Notes: generated by a model not told the origin, from the sequence alone. A stretch of DNA of 64,000 nucleotides from Peptococcaceae bacterium (GCA_012517475.1 JAAYUV010000022.1:25150-89149); one strand, 5' to 3'. Shown: positions 9,441 through 18,197, counted from the first letter of the stretch. Numbers and translations are program-made.

Positions 9441-9478
9441 TGTAATATTTGAGCGGCTCAAATATTACACTTTTTTTT
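9441..9478 (+). terminator. Rho-independent terminator after rsgA
   Basis: A perfect 14-bp inverted repeat (TGTAATATTTGAGC and its complement around a single G) is followed by C and eight T. It ends the rlmN-to-rsgA operon. Confidence 0.9.
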
Positions 9479-9589
9479 AGGACTAAATCGAAGAAAATTA
9501 AAAGAAAATTAGTTTAAAGAAGGGTTTCTGGAAAAGATAAAGAATAGAACAAAGTTAAAAAATATCACAATGTTCGAAAGAGGGATACT

Positions 9590-10261
9590 ATGGCTATTAC
9601 GATTGCTCCATCCATTCTCTCAGCGGATTTTTCCCGGCTGGGGGAAGACGTTAGAATGATTCAAAATGCAGGTGCTGAAATGCTCCATATCGATGTAATG
9701 GACGGGCATTTTGTTCCGAACATTACAATTGGGCCGGTGGTAGTGGAGTCATTGCGTAAGGTATCCTCTCTAAAATTTGATGTTCATCTTATGATTGAGA
9801 ATCCGGAAAAGTATGCCGAGGCTTTTGTTAAGGCCGGAGCTGACCATATCACCATCAGCCTGGAGTCAACGCGTCATGTTCACAGGGTAATCCAGCAAAT
9901 CAAGTCATTGGGTGTAACTGTGGGAGTAGCCTTAAATCCGGCTACGCCGCTTGAAACACTAACTTATATTTTGCAAGAACTGGACATGGTATTACTGATG
10001 ACCGTTAATCCCGGATTTGGCGGACAGAAGTTTATCCAGGCTGTGCTGCCGAAAATCATAGCCTTATCAGAAATTCTGAAAGAGGTGAACCCGCTTTGCC
10101 TCATTGAAGTTGATGGCGGAATTAACATGGACACAGCCAGACTTGCAAGCCGGGCGGGAGCGGAAATACTTGTCGCGGGTGCGGCAGTGTTTAATACTCC
10201 TGACCCGGGTCAATCATTCAAAGACATTTTGCAGGCGGCTGAGGAAGAACAAGATTCATGA
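9590..10261 (+). CDS. rpe: Ribulose-phosphate 3-epimerase
   Basis: Interconverts D-ribulose 5-phosphate and D-xylulose 5-phosphate in the pentose phosphate pathway. 223-aa TIM barrel with APSILSADFSRLGED, HIDVMDGHFVPN (metal-binding His/Asp), VHLMI, MTVNPGFGGQ (phosphate/metal loop) and EVDGGIN. ATG 9590 has AGAGGG upstream. It is followed at 10 nt by thiN; the rsgA-rpe-thiN order is standard in Firmicutes, although here a terminator separates rsgA from rpe. Confidence 0.97.
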   Translation: MAITIAPSILSADFSRLGEDVRMIQNAGAEMLHIDVMDGHFVPNITIGPVVVESLRKVSSLKFDVHLMIENPEKYAEAFVKAGADHITISLESTRHVHRVIQQIKSLGVTVGVALNPATPLETLTYILQELDMVLLMTVNPGFGGQKFIQAVLPKIIALSEILKEVNPLCLIEVDGGINMDTARLASRAGAEILVAGAAVFNTPDPGQSFKDILQAAEEEQDS

Positions 10262-10271
10262 GGATATAAGG

Positions 10272-10934
10272 ATGAAAGTTGTCGTAATTGCCAACGGAGA
10301 GTGGGATGCTCACTGGGGGCAGATGAAATTAGAACAGGAAAAAATTGATTGCTTGATATGTGCGGATGGAGGCGGAAATCTGGCCATCTCTTCCGGCAAA
10401 GTCCCGGATATTCTTGTAGGTGATCTCGATTCTATTACACCTGAAAACTTAAAAATATGCAGGGAGAATAATACTCAAATTGAGGAATATCCGAGGAAAA
10501 AAAATGAGACGGACCTTGAACTGGCTTTAAAGTATGCGGAAACGGTTCTTCAATCCCATGGAAAACAGGAAGATGAAATCCATCTGTATGCAGGCGGGGG
10601 TAAAAGGCTGGATCATTTACTCGGCAATATAGCCTTATTGCTGCATGCAGCTGAAAACAACCGAAGAGTAAAAATGATCGACCAAACTTTTTCGGCATGG
10701 GTTATCCTTCCGGGTAAAGAAACGATTTGCGGAATCCCCGGGCAGGAATTATCGCTTATCCCCCTGTCTGAAAGCGCTGAAGTGACCTCACGGGGTTTGT
10801 ATTATGAATTAAACCGCCTTTGCCTCAGGCAAGATACTGCCAGGGGAATCAGTAACGTATTCCGGGACAACGGGGCGGAAATAGAAGTCCATCATGGTAA
10901 GGTGTTCCTTGTTCTTCTGGAGAAAAAGAGCTAA
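10272..10934 (+). CDS. thiN: Thiamine pyrophosphokinase
   Basis: Transfers pyrophosphate from ATP to thiamine, giving thiamine diphosphate. 220 aa with ICADGGGN, LVGDLDSI, KNETDLELAL and GGGKRLDHLLGN, the nucleotide- and metal-binding motifs of the family. The start at ATG 10272 (MKVVVIANG) follows GAGGAT. An in-frame extension to 10104 would run back into rpe and is rejected. No TPP riboswitch is visible upstream. Confidence 0.93.
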   Translation: MKVVVIANGEWDAHWGQMKLEQEKIDCLICADGGGNLAISSGKVPDILVGDLDSITPENLKICRENNTQIEEYPRKKNETDLELALKYAETVLQSHGKQEDEIHLYAGGGKRLDHLLGNIALLLHAAENNRRVKMIDQTFSAWVILPGKETICGIPGQELSLIPLSESAEVTSRGLYYELNRLCLRQDTARGISNVFRDNGAEIEVHHGKVFLVLLEKKS

Positions 10935-10965
10935 AGAAAACTCAATACAAAATTGCATATTTGTC

Positions 10966-11001
10966 CAAAAATTAAAAGCCCCGGTAAAACCGGGGCTAAT
11001 T
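10966..11001 (-). terminator. Terminator of rpmB (minus strand)
   Basis: The stem AGCCCCGGT / ACCGGGGCT is followed on the minus strand by TTTTAATTTTT. The plus-strand side lacks a T tract, so it mainly serves rpmB, with possible help in ending thiN transcription. Confidence 0.8.
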
Positions 11002-11058
11002 GAACTATTTCATGAAGTCCAATATAAATTGTTCTTTTATCAGCGTAAGAAAACCGAA

Positions 11059-11250
11059 TCAAATTGCACGCTGAACTTTACCGGAACGCAGGCATCTTGT
11101 GCAGACCTTGACATGGGTGGGAGTGCCGTTTACGACAGCCCGGACACGCTGGAGGTTCGGTTTCCAGGTACGCTTAGAGCGAATATGGGAGTGACTGACA
11201 TTCATTCCTGTAGAAACTCCTTTACCGCAAATCGCACAAATATTAGCCAT
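11059..11250 (-). CDS. rpmB: Large ribosomal subunit protein bL28
   Basis: 63-aa ribosomal protein starting MANICAICGKG, with two CxxC pairs (CAIC and CTRC) typical of the zinc-binding form of L28. The ATG at 11250 has a strong GGAGGT ribosome-binding site; the longer in-frame reading has none. It is transcribed against its neighbours thiN and asp23, with its own promoter and terminator. In B. subtilis rpmB occupies the same place and orientation before yloU. Confidence 0.97.
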   Translation of the reverse strand: MANICAICGKGVSTGMNVSHSHIRSKRTWKPNLQRVRAVVNGTPTHVKVCTRCLRSGKVQRAI

Positions 11251-11289
11251 GATTACTACCTCCTTTTCACCCAAAAATGACACTACTAC

Positions 11290-11318
11290 AGTTTAGCAGA
11301 TCATAAGAAAATTGGCAA
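11290..11318 (-). promoter_or_regulatory. SigA-type promoter of rpmB
   Basis: On the minus strand TTGCCA (11318-11313) and TAAACT (11295-11290) are separated by exactly 17 nt. TGC in front of the -10 gives an extended -10. It is 40 nt upstream of the rpmB start. Confidence 0.75.
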
Positions 11319-11466
11319 GAGGATAAGTGGAAGCCGACATATAAAAAAAGGAATTGTATGATATTATAAAAAATTCATGCTCAATGAGGTTATACCATAA
11401 AAAGTTCAATTGAAAAAATTTCTGTATTTGACTAAAACCTGTTTAGTATATTATCCTATTTGTAAA

Positions 11467-11475
11467 TGATATAAT
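11467..11475 (+). promoter_or_regulatory. Extended -10 promoter candidate for asp23-fakA
   Basis: TGATATAAT is a perfect extended -10 (TGnTATAAT) in the otherwise gene-free 11284-11596 stretch. No good -35 is present at 17 nt, which is common for extended -10 promoters. The rest of the 312-nt gap is AT-rich and shows only the divergent rpmB promoter; a further TTGACT/TATTAT pair near 11430-11456 has a 15-nt spacer and is less convincing. Confidence 0.55.
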
Positions 11476-11596
11476 CATCCATATCATGTAAAAAAATGAA
11501 GTTGTCCTTAGGTTTAAGCAGTTTAATTATTGAATAATTTTTAACAGAAAACTATTTAATGTCCAATAATACCTTGAGAAAGTGAGGTTTCAAAAG

Positions 11597-11953
11597 ATGG
11601 GGAAACTAATGGAAACCAAACTGGGGAAAGTAGAAATTTCTGAAGAAGTAATTGCTACTATTGCCGGGGCAGCGGCGATCGAATGTTATGGATTAGTGGG
11701 GATGGCTTCCCGAAAAATCTCCGATGGTGTTTCGGGCTTGTTAAAAAGAGAGAACTTATCTAAGGGTGTTGTTGTTACTTTCAGGGAAAATACTGTTGTG
11801 ATTGATCTGAATATCATTGTTGGCTACGGTATCAAGATCTCAGAAGTTGCTTCCAACGTCATGGATAGGGTCCGTTATACTGTTGAAACCATGACTGGAC
11901 TTCAAGTCGCAGAAGTAAATGTAAACGTTCAAGGAGTAAGGTTTTTAGAATAG
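11597..11953 (+). CDS. Asp23/Gls24 family envelope stress response protein (YloU-like)
   Basis: 118 aa. An Asp23/Gls24 domain spans most of the protein (GKVEISEEVIATIAGAAA, VVGYGIKISEVASNV). The function is not well defined; in staphylococci Asp23 coats the membrane and its gene family responds to envelope stress. The neighbouring gene is fakA, the usual partner in Firmicutes (yloU-yloV). ATG 11597 is chosen because GTGAGG sits about 9 nt upstream; a GTG at 11582 inside that site is the alternative. Confidence 0.9.
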   Translation: MGKLMETKLGKVEISEEVIATIAGAAAIECYGLVGMASRKISDGVSGLLKRENLSKGVVVTFRENTVVIDLNIIVGYGIKISEVASNVMDRVRYTVETMTGLQVAEVNVNVQGVRFLE

Positions 11954-11999
11954 TAAAAAAACGGAATGCAGACCTTATTGATGAGTAGGAGGATAAGTT

Positions 12000-13709
12000 T
12001 TGAAAGTGGTGACTGACTCGAAAACCGTGACGATGGACGGAAATAAGTTTAAAGAATTGTTGAGATCGGGGTCCGGACTTTTAGAACAGAAAAAGAAGGA
12101 AATCGATGCTTTAAATGTTTTTCCGGTTCCCGATGGGGATACCGGAACAAATATGAATTTAACTTTTCGGGCTGCATTTCAAGCAGCTGACAAAGTAACC
12201 GGGAATTCTATCTATGAGGTGGCCGGAGCTGCGTCAGCTGGTTCTCTGATGGGTGCCAGGGGGAATTCGGGTGTAATCTTATCACAGATTATGAGGGGGA
12301 TTGCCAAGGGCCTGGAGGGACTTAAAGAGGCCAATGCCCTTCAAATTGCTTATGCTTTGCAAACCGGGGTGGATACAGCTTATAAAGCTGTAATGAAACC
12401 GGTAGAAGGGACGATTTTGACCGTTTCACGGGAGACTGCCCGAGGGGCGCTGAGTAAAGCAAAAAGCGGAGAAACGGATATTCTTGAAGTGTTAAAGGCG
12501 GGTTTTGACAGGGGTAACGCTGCTTTAATACGTACCCCCGAGATGCTGCCTGTACTGAAACAGGCAGGAGTGGTAGATGCAGGTGGACAAGGTTTTCTTA
12601 CCATTATCAATGGCTGGGTTTTTGCTTTGGAAGGCAAATCTCCTATCCTTACAGGTCCGAAAATTGAAGATTTCCGCGAACCTGTAAATATTGGGATTGC
12701 TGCAGTGGAAAGTCTGGAATATCCTTACTGTACAGAATTCTTAGTAAAAGGAAAAGAACTTGATCCGGATACGATAAGACAAAAATTATCCAATGAGGGA
12801 GATTGTTTATTGGTCGTTGGAACCGATGGAGTGGTGAAAATACACATTCATACTAAAAATCCCGGGTGGATTCTAGACTATGCGATAAAGCTCGGAAGTT
12901 TACATGAAGTCCAGATTCATAATATGCTGGAACAGAATGAAGCTGCAGCTCATAAGGCAAAGGAGTCATCAGAGGGAAATTTTGACAGCACCGGCTCATC
13001 TGAGAAAATTCCGGATAGGATTGCCGCTCCTTCCACTGATATAGAATTTAAAGAATATGGTATCGTAGCAGTCTCTATGGGAGAAGGAATTGCCGAAATA
13101 TTTAAAAGCCTGGGAGTGGACCAGGTTGTCTTTGGCGGGCAGACCATGAATCCGAGCACAAGTGATTTAGCTGAAGCTGTCATGAGAGTTCCGGCTCGTA
13201 CCGTATACATTCTACCGAATAACGGCAATATTATTATGGCTGCAAGCCAGGTGAATGAGATCGTTGAGGGTCGGGAAGTTTATGTAATATCGACAAAATC
13301 TATTCCTCAAGCCATTACCGCCCTTCTGGCTTTTAATGCCGATAACACTCCTGAAGAAAATTTTCAGGGAATGTCCAATGCCTTATCCCAGGTTACTTCA
13401 GGAGAAGTGACTTATGCTGTAAGAAATTCACAATATGGAGATCTCGAAATCTCTGAGGGTGATATTTTGGGGCTGGTAGAAGATAAAATTAGCACAACAG
13501 GAAGGAATATATTTGAAGTAGCCAAGAAAGTTTTTGAGAAAATGAATTGGCGGGATAAAGATCTGATCACAGTTTTTTATGGAAAAGACATGGCCGAAGA
13601 AGATGTTGAAATCCTGGCTGATTGGTTGAAAAAGGAGAAACCGGATATCGAAGTGGAAGTATACTCAGGAAAACAGCCATTATACTATTATATTTTCGGT
13701 GTTGAATAA
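12000..13709 (+). CDS. fakA: Fatty acid kinase catalytic subunit FakA (DAK domain, YloV)
   Basis: ATP-binding subunit that phosphorylates fatty acids held by FakB proteins, feeding them to PlsX/PlsY. 569 aa: an N-terminal DhaL-type ATP-binding domain (PVPDGDTGTNM, three Asp for Mg-ATP; GARGNSGVILSQI), a middle linker, and a C-terminal EDD-like domain (about residues 345-569). TTG start preceded by TAGGAGG. No fakB is in the window. plsX lies 13 kb downstream, not in the same operon. Confidence 0.93.
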   Translation: MKVVTDSKTVTMDGNKFKELLRSGSGLLEQKKKEIDALNVFPVPDGDTGTNMNLTFRAAFQAADKVTGNSIYEVAGAASAGSLMGARGNSGVILSQIMRGIAKGLEGLKEANALQIAYALQTGVDTAYKAVMKPVEGTILTVSRETARGALSKAKSGETDILEVLKAGFDRGNAALIRTPEMLPVLKQAGVVDAGGQGFLTIINGWVFALEGKSPILTGPKIEDFREPVNIGIAAVESLEYPYCTEFLVKGKELDPDTIRQKLSNEGDCLLVVGTDGVVKIHIHTKNPGWILDYAIKLGSLHEVQIHNMLEQNEAAAHKAKESSEGNFDSTGSSEKIPDRIAAPSTDIEFKEYGIVAVSMGEGIAEIFKSLGVDQVVFGGQTMNPSTSDLAEAVMRVPARTVYILPNNGNIIMAASQVNEIVEGREVYVISTKSIPQAITALLAFNADNTPEENFQGMSNALSQVTSGEVTYAVRNSQYGDLEISEGDILGLVEDKISTTGRNIFEVAKKVFEKMNWRDKDLITVFYGKDMAEEDVEILADWLKKEKPDIEVEVYSGKQPLYYYIFGVE

Positions 13710-13717
13710 AACATATT

Positions 13718-13746
13718 CCCTTCGGTTCAAACCGAGGGTTTTTTTT
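13718..13746 (+). terminator. Terminator after fakA
   Basis: Stem CCCTTCGGTT / AACCGAGGG (one bulged base) followed by eight T. Confidence 0.85.
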
Positions 13747-13765
13747 GCAGAGAAGCACCTCGCTT

Positions 13766-13900
13766 GCTGATTTCGCTAATGCACAAAACCTATTGCGGCT
13801 CTTTGCCATCCGTGGCCTTGTCGCTCCTTGTCATCCATGACACCGCGACATTAGGCCCTCCGTGGCCGTTAACCGTTGTGCATTTTTACGCTGTATCAGC
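13766..13900. repeat. Nested palindromic repeat element (copy 1, inverted orientation)
   Basis: About 135 nt between fakA and sdaAB built from nested inverted repeats. The outer arms are GCTGAT...AATGCACAA (13766-13786) and TTGTGCATT...ATCAGC (13876-13900). In the middle, 13820-13849 is the reverse complement of the 30-nt hairpin also found at 28383-28412 and 40999-41028. GCCA-TCCG-TGGC hairpins (13805-13816) flank it. No protein-like reading was found. The remainder of 13747-13998 holds only the sdaAB ribosome-binding site. Confidence 0.75.
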
Positions 13901-13998
13901 TTCGCTCCCAACGCTTCTCTGCTTCACGGTTCGCTCTGTAATGTACAAATATTGCTGGAGGACGATGAGCTTAAGCTGTACGGTTTAGGGGGGATTGT

Positions 13999-14667
13999 AT
14001 GAAAGCCGGTATTTTTGATATGCTTGGGCCCATTATGGTTGGTCCATCCAGTTCTCATACAGCGGGGGCAGTAAGATTGGGGCTGATGGCCCGGAAGATC
14101 TTGGGAACGAATATAACTTCTGCAAAGATAATTCTTCACGGGTCGTTTGCAGAGACCGGAAAGGGCCATGGAACTCACTTTGCTTTAATTGCCGGCCTGT
14201 TGGGAATGCAGCCGGATGACAGCAGGATCAAGCAAGCTCTGGAGATTGCCGAAAAAGAAAAGATGTTGGTTCAGTTTGAGAATGCCCATCTGGGTGATGT
14301 CCATCCGAATTCCGTAAAATTTCTCTTAACGGGGGCGGGCGGAGAAAAAGCGCAGGTTACGGGATGTTCGGTTGGCGGCGGCAGAATTCTGATCACGGAA
14401 GTGAACGAATTTGCGGTAGAATTTACCGGGGAATATCCTGCCCTCGTCCTACAGTATTTGGATTCTCCGGGAATGGTGGCAGAAATTACAAAAATTCTGG
14501 CGGTTGCCAGGATTAATATTGCACAGATGAGAGTATCCCGAGAAGGAAAAGGAAGAAAAGCACTGGCGGTTATTGAGACGGATGAGAAAATCAGAAAAGA
14601 GGTTCTCCAGGCGATAGGAGAACTAGCTAAGATTGACCGCGTGATGTTCATTGAACCGCTAAATTAG
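13999..14667 (+). CDS. sdaAB: L-serine ammonia-lyase, iron-sulfur-dependent, beta subunit
   Basis: With the alpha subunit it converts L-serine to pyruvate and ammonia. 222 aa: an SDH beta domain beginning MLGPIMVGPSSSHTAGAVRLG (first 145 residues), then a C-terminal ACT domain (about 148-220, VLQYLDSPGMVAEITKIL) that in related enzymes binds serine. GGGGGG ribosome-binding site. A two-gene, clostridial-type operon with sdaAA 14 nt downstream. Confidence 0.96.
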   Translation: MKAGIFDMLGPIMVGPSSSHTAGAVRLGLMARKILGTNITSAKIILHGSFAETGKGHGTHFALIAGLLGMQPDDSRIKQALEIAEKEKMLVQFENAHLGDVHPNSVKFLLTGAGGEKAQVTGCSVGGGRILITEVNEFAVEFTGEYPALVLQYLDSPGMVAEITKILAVARINIAQMRVSREGKGRKALAVIETDEKIRKEVLQAIGELAKIDRVMFIEPLN

Positions 14668-14681
14668 GGAGGTTTTCTGAA

Positions 14682-15548
14682 ATGCGTTCTGCTTATGAAC
14701 TCATCGAAAAGGCCGGCAAGATGAACTGCACAGTCGGTGAAATTATTCTTCTGGAAGAGTCGGAGATGACTGGAACTCCCAGGGAACAGCTTATAGAGAG
14801 AATGAATCAGAATTATATCGTGATGAAGGAATCCGTAGAACAAGGAATGACCGGCAAGTGGAAATCCCTTTCCGGTCTTGTTGGCGGGGATGCCGCCAGG
14901 ATGGAGGCACTGCGGGCCAGCGGAAAAAGCCTTTTGGGTGACCGGATGAATCAAGCTGCTGCGCGGGCAATAGCTGTAGCTGAAGTCAACGCAGGCATGG
15001 GGAGGATTGTAGCCGCTCCAACAGCCGGATCATGTGGGGTCTTGCCCGGTGTTCTTCTTACAGTGAGGGATGTTACCGGCACTTCAGACGAGAAAGTGAT
15101 CATGTCCCTTTTTACAGCTGCAGGTCTGGGTATGGTAATAGCCGAAAGGGCCAGTGTGTCGGGGGCTGAGGGTGGCTGCCAGGCGGAAATAGGATCTGCC
15201 GCAGGGATGGCTGCGGCCGCTGCGGTAGAATTAGCGGGGGGTTCCCCGGAGGATACCGGGCATGCTGCGGCAATTGCTTTGAAAAGTTTTTTAGGTCTTG
15301 TGTGTGATCCGGTAGCCGGATTGGTTGAGGTCCCTTGTGTCAAAAGAAATGCAATGGCCGCTGTGATTGCTGTTACCGCGGCAGAAATGGTATTGGCGGG
15401 AATAAAAAGCGCTATTCCGGTGGATGAGGTCATTGATGCCATGGCGGCAATCGGAAGGCAAATGCCCTGCAGTCTGAAGGAAACAGCTCATGGTGGGCTG
15501 GCAGTGACGCCAACAGGGGAAAAAATAAGAAATACCTATCATCAATAA
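14682..15548 (+). CDS. sdaAA: L-serine ammonia-lyase, iron-sulfur-dependent, alpha subunit
   Basis: Catalytic subunit with an oxygen-sensitive 4Fe-4S cluster. 288 aa. Likely cluster ligands are the cysteines in GSCGVLPGVLL, EGGCQAEIG and VEVPCVKRN, all present. Gly/Ala-rich core typical of the family. GGAGG ribosome-binding site. It fits an anaerobic amino-acid-using organism. Confidence 0.96.
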   Translation: MRSAYELIEKAGKMNCTVGEIILLEESEMTGTPREQLIERMNQNYIVMKESVEQGMTGKWKSLSGLVGGDAARMEALRASGKSLLGDRMNQAAARAIAVAEVNAGMGRIVAAPTAGSCGVLPGVLLTVRDVTGTSDEKVIMSLFTAAGLGMVIAERASVSGAEGGCQAEIGSAAGMAAAAAVELAGGSPEDTGHAAAIALKSFLGLVCDPVAGLVEVPCVKRNAMAAVIAVTAAEMVLAGIKSAIPVDEVIDAMAAIGRQMPCSLKETAHGGLAVTPTGEKIRNTYHQ

Positions 15549-15577
15549 GATGAAATATTTTGTGATCGGGTGAGAAT

Positions 15578-17956
15578 GTGTCCGATATAGAACGTATGAT
15601 TCAAAGCATTCACCGGGCTGTTAGGGCAGAAGAAAAGCAAGGGTTTATTAATACCGGAGCAATGGGAAGCTTTAGCCGTTTTTTGCTGGAAACCCTTCCG
15701 TCTTTTTCTGATTTTCTTTCAGACGAATTGGTTATGAGGCTTATTCGAATCATAGAGGATTATAACCATTCGAGTCCATATCGGAGAAGAGCTCTATTAA
15801 GCCAGTTTAAGGACCTTTTTCAAAAGGCTGTAGGGACATCTTCTCCAATCATTCATCACAACTTGTCTAAAACAGGTAAAGATATTACCCAAACGGAAGA
15901 GAACGTCGTCGTGCAGGCTAATGTTGCTATGAGTAATCATCGTAAAAATCCCCAGCCTGAAAACAGAAGCATGCAATATATTAAAGGGGTTGGACCTTAT
16001 CGTGCCAGACAGTTTGAGAATCTTGGCATTCTCACTGTGGAAGATCTTTTTCGGCATTACCCAAGAAAATATGAGATGAGGTCCAAAAAAAAGATAGAAG
16101 ACCTTCAGGACGGAGAACTCGCAACGATTACCGGGAAAGTTACTTCTTCTCAGGTAAGCAGGGGCCGGATCAAGGTCATTAAATTGAATATTGAGCAAGA
16201 TGGAAGAAACATATACGCTGTTTGGTTTAATCAAATTCATATACCAAAACAGTTTCCGGCAGGCACTGAGGTAACGGTAACAGGGAAGGTCCAGTGGAAC
16301 AAACGAATTCCGGAAATATTGGCAAGCGAAATTGTTAAGGGCGATAACAATGGGCCGCAGGAAGAGATCGTACCCGTCTACCCCGAGACAGCGGGACTTC
16401 ATTCCAAAATTATCCGCGGCGTTATCAAAAACGTCTTGAACCAGGCAGAGAATATATTTAACGAAATTCTGCCCGGAGAATCTGATCTGTTAGGACGAAG
16501 GCAAGCCTATCAGGAAATCCACTTTCCAACCAGCCTGGAAAGCATCCATAAAGCCAGGGAGAGGCTTGTGGTGGAAGAAGTTCTCTTCCTTCAATTAGCC
16601 CTGGCCCGATTGCGTTCTCCGAGTCAGGCAGGGTGGAGCCCCGTCATGAAAGACGGCGGAGAACTGATCGAAAAGTTTGTCCTTTCTCTTCCCTTTCAGC
16701 TCACGGATGCCCAAAAAAGAGTCATTCAAGAGATTTTTAACGATTTGGAAAACGGAAAAAAAGGAATGACCCGTTTGGTTCAGGGGGATGTCGGATCGGG
16801 CAAAACGGTCGTGGCAATGGCTGCAATCCTCAGGGCGGTCGGATCAGGCTTTCAGGCAGCCATGATGGCTCCTACCGAAGTTTTGGCCTTGCAGCATTAC
16901 CAGTCCCTCGAAAATCTTTTTAAGCCTTTGGGAATAGAAGTTGTTTTTCTTGCAGGAAGCCAGGGAAAAAGTGAAAGAGAACAAATCTTAGGCAGGATAT
17001 ACAGTGGGAAAGCCCATGTTGTAGTCGGAACGCATGCGCTAATCCAAGAAACCGTCCGGTTCAACTCTCTGGGTTTGGTGGTTACCGATGAACAACACCG
17101 TTTTGGGGTCAGACAAAGATTGTTGCTGGAGGATAAAGGAGAAAATCCACATGTATTAGTTATGACGGCTACACCGATTCCAAGGACGCTGGCTCTTACT
17201 CTATATGGTGATCTCCAGCTCTCGGTTCTTGATCAAATGCCCGCGGGAAGAAAGCCGATTATTACCAGGAAAATTTCTGAGCGTAACCGGCCCAATTTGG
17301 AGAAATTTTTGGAAAAACATATGTCACTCGGCAGACAAATTTATGTGGTTTGTCCTTTAGTCGAAGAAACTGAAAAATCGGACCTGGTTTCTGCCACACA
17401 GATGGCGGAAAGCTTAAAGGAACGTTTCTGCGGGAGAAAGATTGCCCTACTGCATGGAAGAATGAAAAGCCAAGAAAAAGAATCGATCATGGAGGGTTTT
17501 CGTCAAGGCGAGATTGATATGCTGGTAGCCACTACCGTGGTCGAAGTCGGAGTAAATGTACCCAATGCCTCCGTGATGGTGGTGGAGGGAGCTGAGCGAT
17601 TTGGCTTGGCCCAGCTTCATCAGCTCAGAGGGAGAGTAGGCCGGGGCAGGGAACAATCTTATTGTATCCTTGTCAGCAATATTCAGGACAGTTCCCGCCT
17701 GAACATCCTTTGCGGAACGGAAGACGGCTTTAAAATCGCGGAAGAGGATCTTAAGATCCGGGGGCCGGGGGAGCTGCTCGGACTTCGCCAGCATGGTGTT
17801 CCGGAATTGAAGTTGACTGACTTAAGCAAAGACGGGGTCTTTGTGGAAAAAGCCTACCAAATACTGCAGAAGGCGTTGGACCATCCGGAAAGATATGAAA
17901 AACTCTATCATGAAGTAGACAGGCTTTATCCCAAGGATAAAGTGGGTCTCAACTGA
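15578..17956 (+). CDS. recG: ATP-dependent DNA helicase RecG with N-terminal extension
   Basis: Remodels stalled replication forks and Holliday junctions. 792 aa, about 100 longer than E. coli RecG. Residues 1-130 form an extra, helical-looking region before the wedge domain, which starts at IKGVGPYRARQFENLGI. Helicase motifs follow: VQGDVGSGKTVVA (Walker A), DEQHRFGVRQR (motif II, DEQH), MTATPIPRTLALTLYGD (III) and QLRGRVGRG (VI). GTG start with GGGTGAG upstream. Some thermophile RecG proteins also have an N-terminal extension. Confidence 0.96.
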   Translation: MSDIERMIQSIHRAVRAEEKQGFINTGAMGSFSRFLLETLPSFSDFLSDELVMRLIRIIEDYNHSSPYRRRALLSQFKDLFQKAVGTSSPIIHHNLSKTGKDITQTEENVVVQANVAMSNHRKNPQPENRSMQYIKGVGPYRARQFENLGILTVEDLFRHYPRKYEMRSKKKIEDLQDGELATITGKVTSSQVSRGRIKVIKLNIEQDGRNIYAVWFNQIHIPKQFPAGTEVTVTGKVQWNKRIPEILASEIVKGDNNGPQEEIVPVYPETAGLHSKIIRGVIKNVLNQAENIFNEILPGESDLLGRRQAYQEIHFPTSLESIHKARERLVVEEVLFLQLALARLRSPSQAGWSPVMKDGGELIEKFVLSLPFQLTDAQKRVIQEIFNDLENGKKGMTRLVQGDVGSGKTVVAMAAILRAVGSGFQAAMMAPTEVLALQHYQSLENLFKPLGIEVVFLAGSQGKSEREQILGRIYSGKAHVVVGTHALIQETVRFNSLGLVVTDEQHRFGVRQRLLLEDKGENPHVLVMTATPIPRTLALTLYGDLQLSVLDQMPAGRKPIITRKISERNRPNLEKFLEKHMSLGRQIYVVCPLVEETEKSDLVSATQMAESLKERFCGRKIALLHGRMKSQEKESIMEGFRQGEIDMLVATTVVEVGVNVPNASVMVVEGAERFGLAQLHQLRGRVGRGREQSYCILVSNIQDSSRLNILCGTEDGFKIAEEDLKIRGPGELLGLRQHGVPELKLTDLSKDGVFVEKAYQILQKALDHPERYEKLYHEVDRLYPKDKVGLN

Positions 17957-17971
17957 TCCTGTATATCAATA

Positions 17972-18007
17972 AATACCAGCAATTAACTGGTATTTTTCTT
18001 TTTTTCC
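17972..18007 (+). terminator. Terminator after recG
   Basis: Stem AATACCAG / CTGGTATT with a 7-nt loop, followed by a T-rich run (TTTCTTTTTTT). Confidence 0.85.
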
Positions 18008-18048
18008 TGTTGATACTATTTCTAGAATAATAAGGAGGTTAACAAAGA

Positions 18049-18159
18049 ATGGCGAAAAAGAATCGGGACAAAATGCAGGAAATGGAGAATGTAAAATATG
18101 AAGTAGCTCAAGAAATGGGCTTACCGCAGACTAAATCCAAGAAAAAAGGCAGCAGATAA
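18049..18159 (+). CDS. 36-aa SASP-like small protein
   Basis: Short gene with an excellent AAGGAGG ribosome-binding site 9-10 nt upstream of ATG 18049. The product is very basic (MAKKNRDKM...KSKKKGSR) and holds a single NVKYEVAQEMGL segment. This matches the N-terminal DNA-binding and protease-recognition motif of alpha/beta-type small acid-soluble spore proteins (K-x-E-x-A-x-E-x-G). It lacks the second conserved block (GxxTSRxxGxxGG), so it is a partial SASP homologue. The spore protease gene gpr lies 2.7 kb away. GATACTA at 18012-18018 resembles a SigG -10, but I found no convincing -35. Confidence 0.7.
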   Translation: MAKKNRDKMQEMENVKYEVAQEMGLPQTKSKKKGSR

Positions 18160-18197
18160 TTATGGGCTGACAATAGATATACAATTCTAAAATCAGT

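Noticed and set aside
10262..10271. TPP riboswitch ahead of thiN
   Set aside because: thiN follows rpe by 10 nt; there is no room for, or trace of, a thi box.
10894..11280. 128-aa plus-strand ORF
   Set aside because: Runs antisense through rpmB and its terminator, with no ribosome-binding site or protein-like composition.
13764..13988. ORFs through the palindromic element before sdaAB (both strands)
   Set aside because: They follow the inverted repeats and have no ribosome-binding sites or recognisable product.
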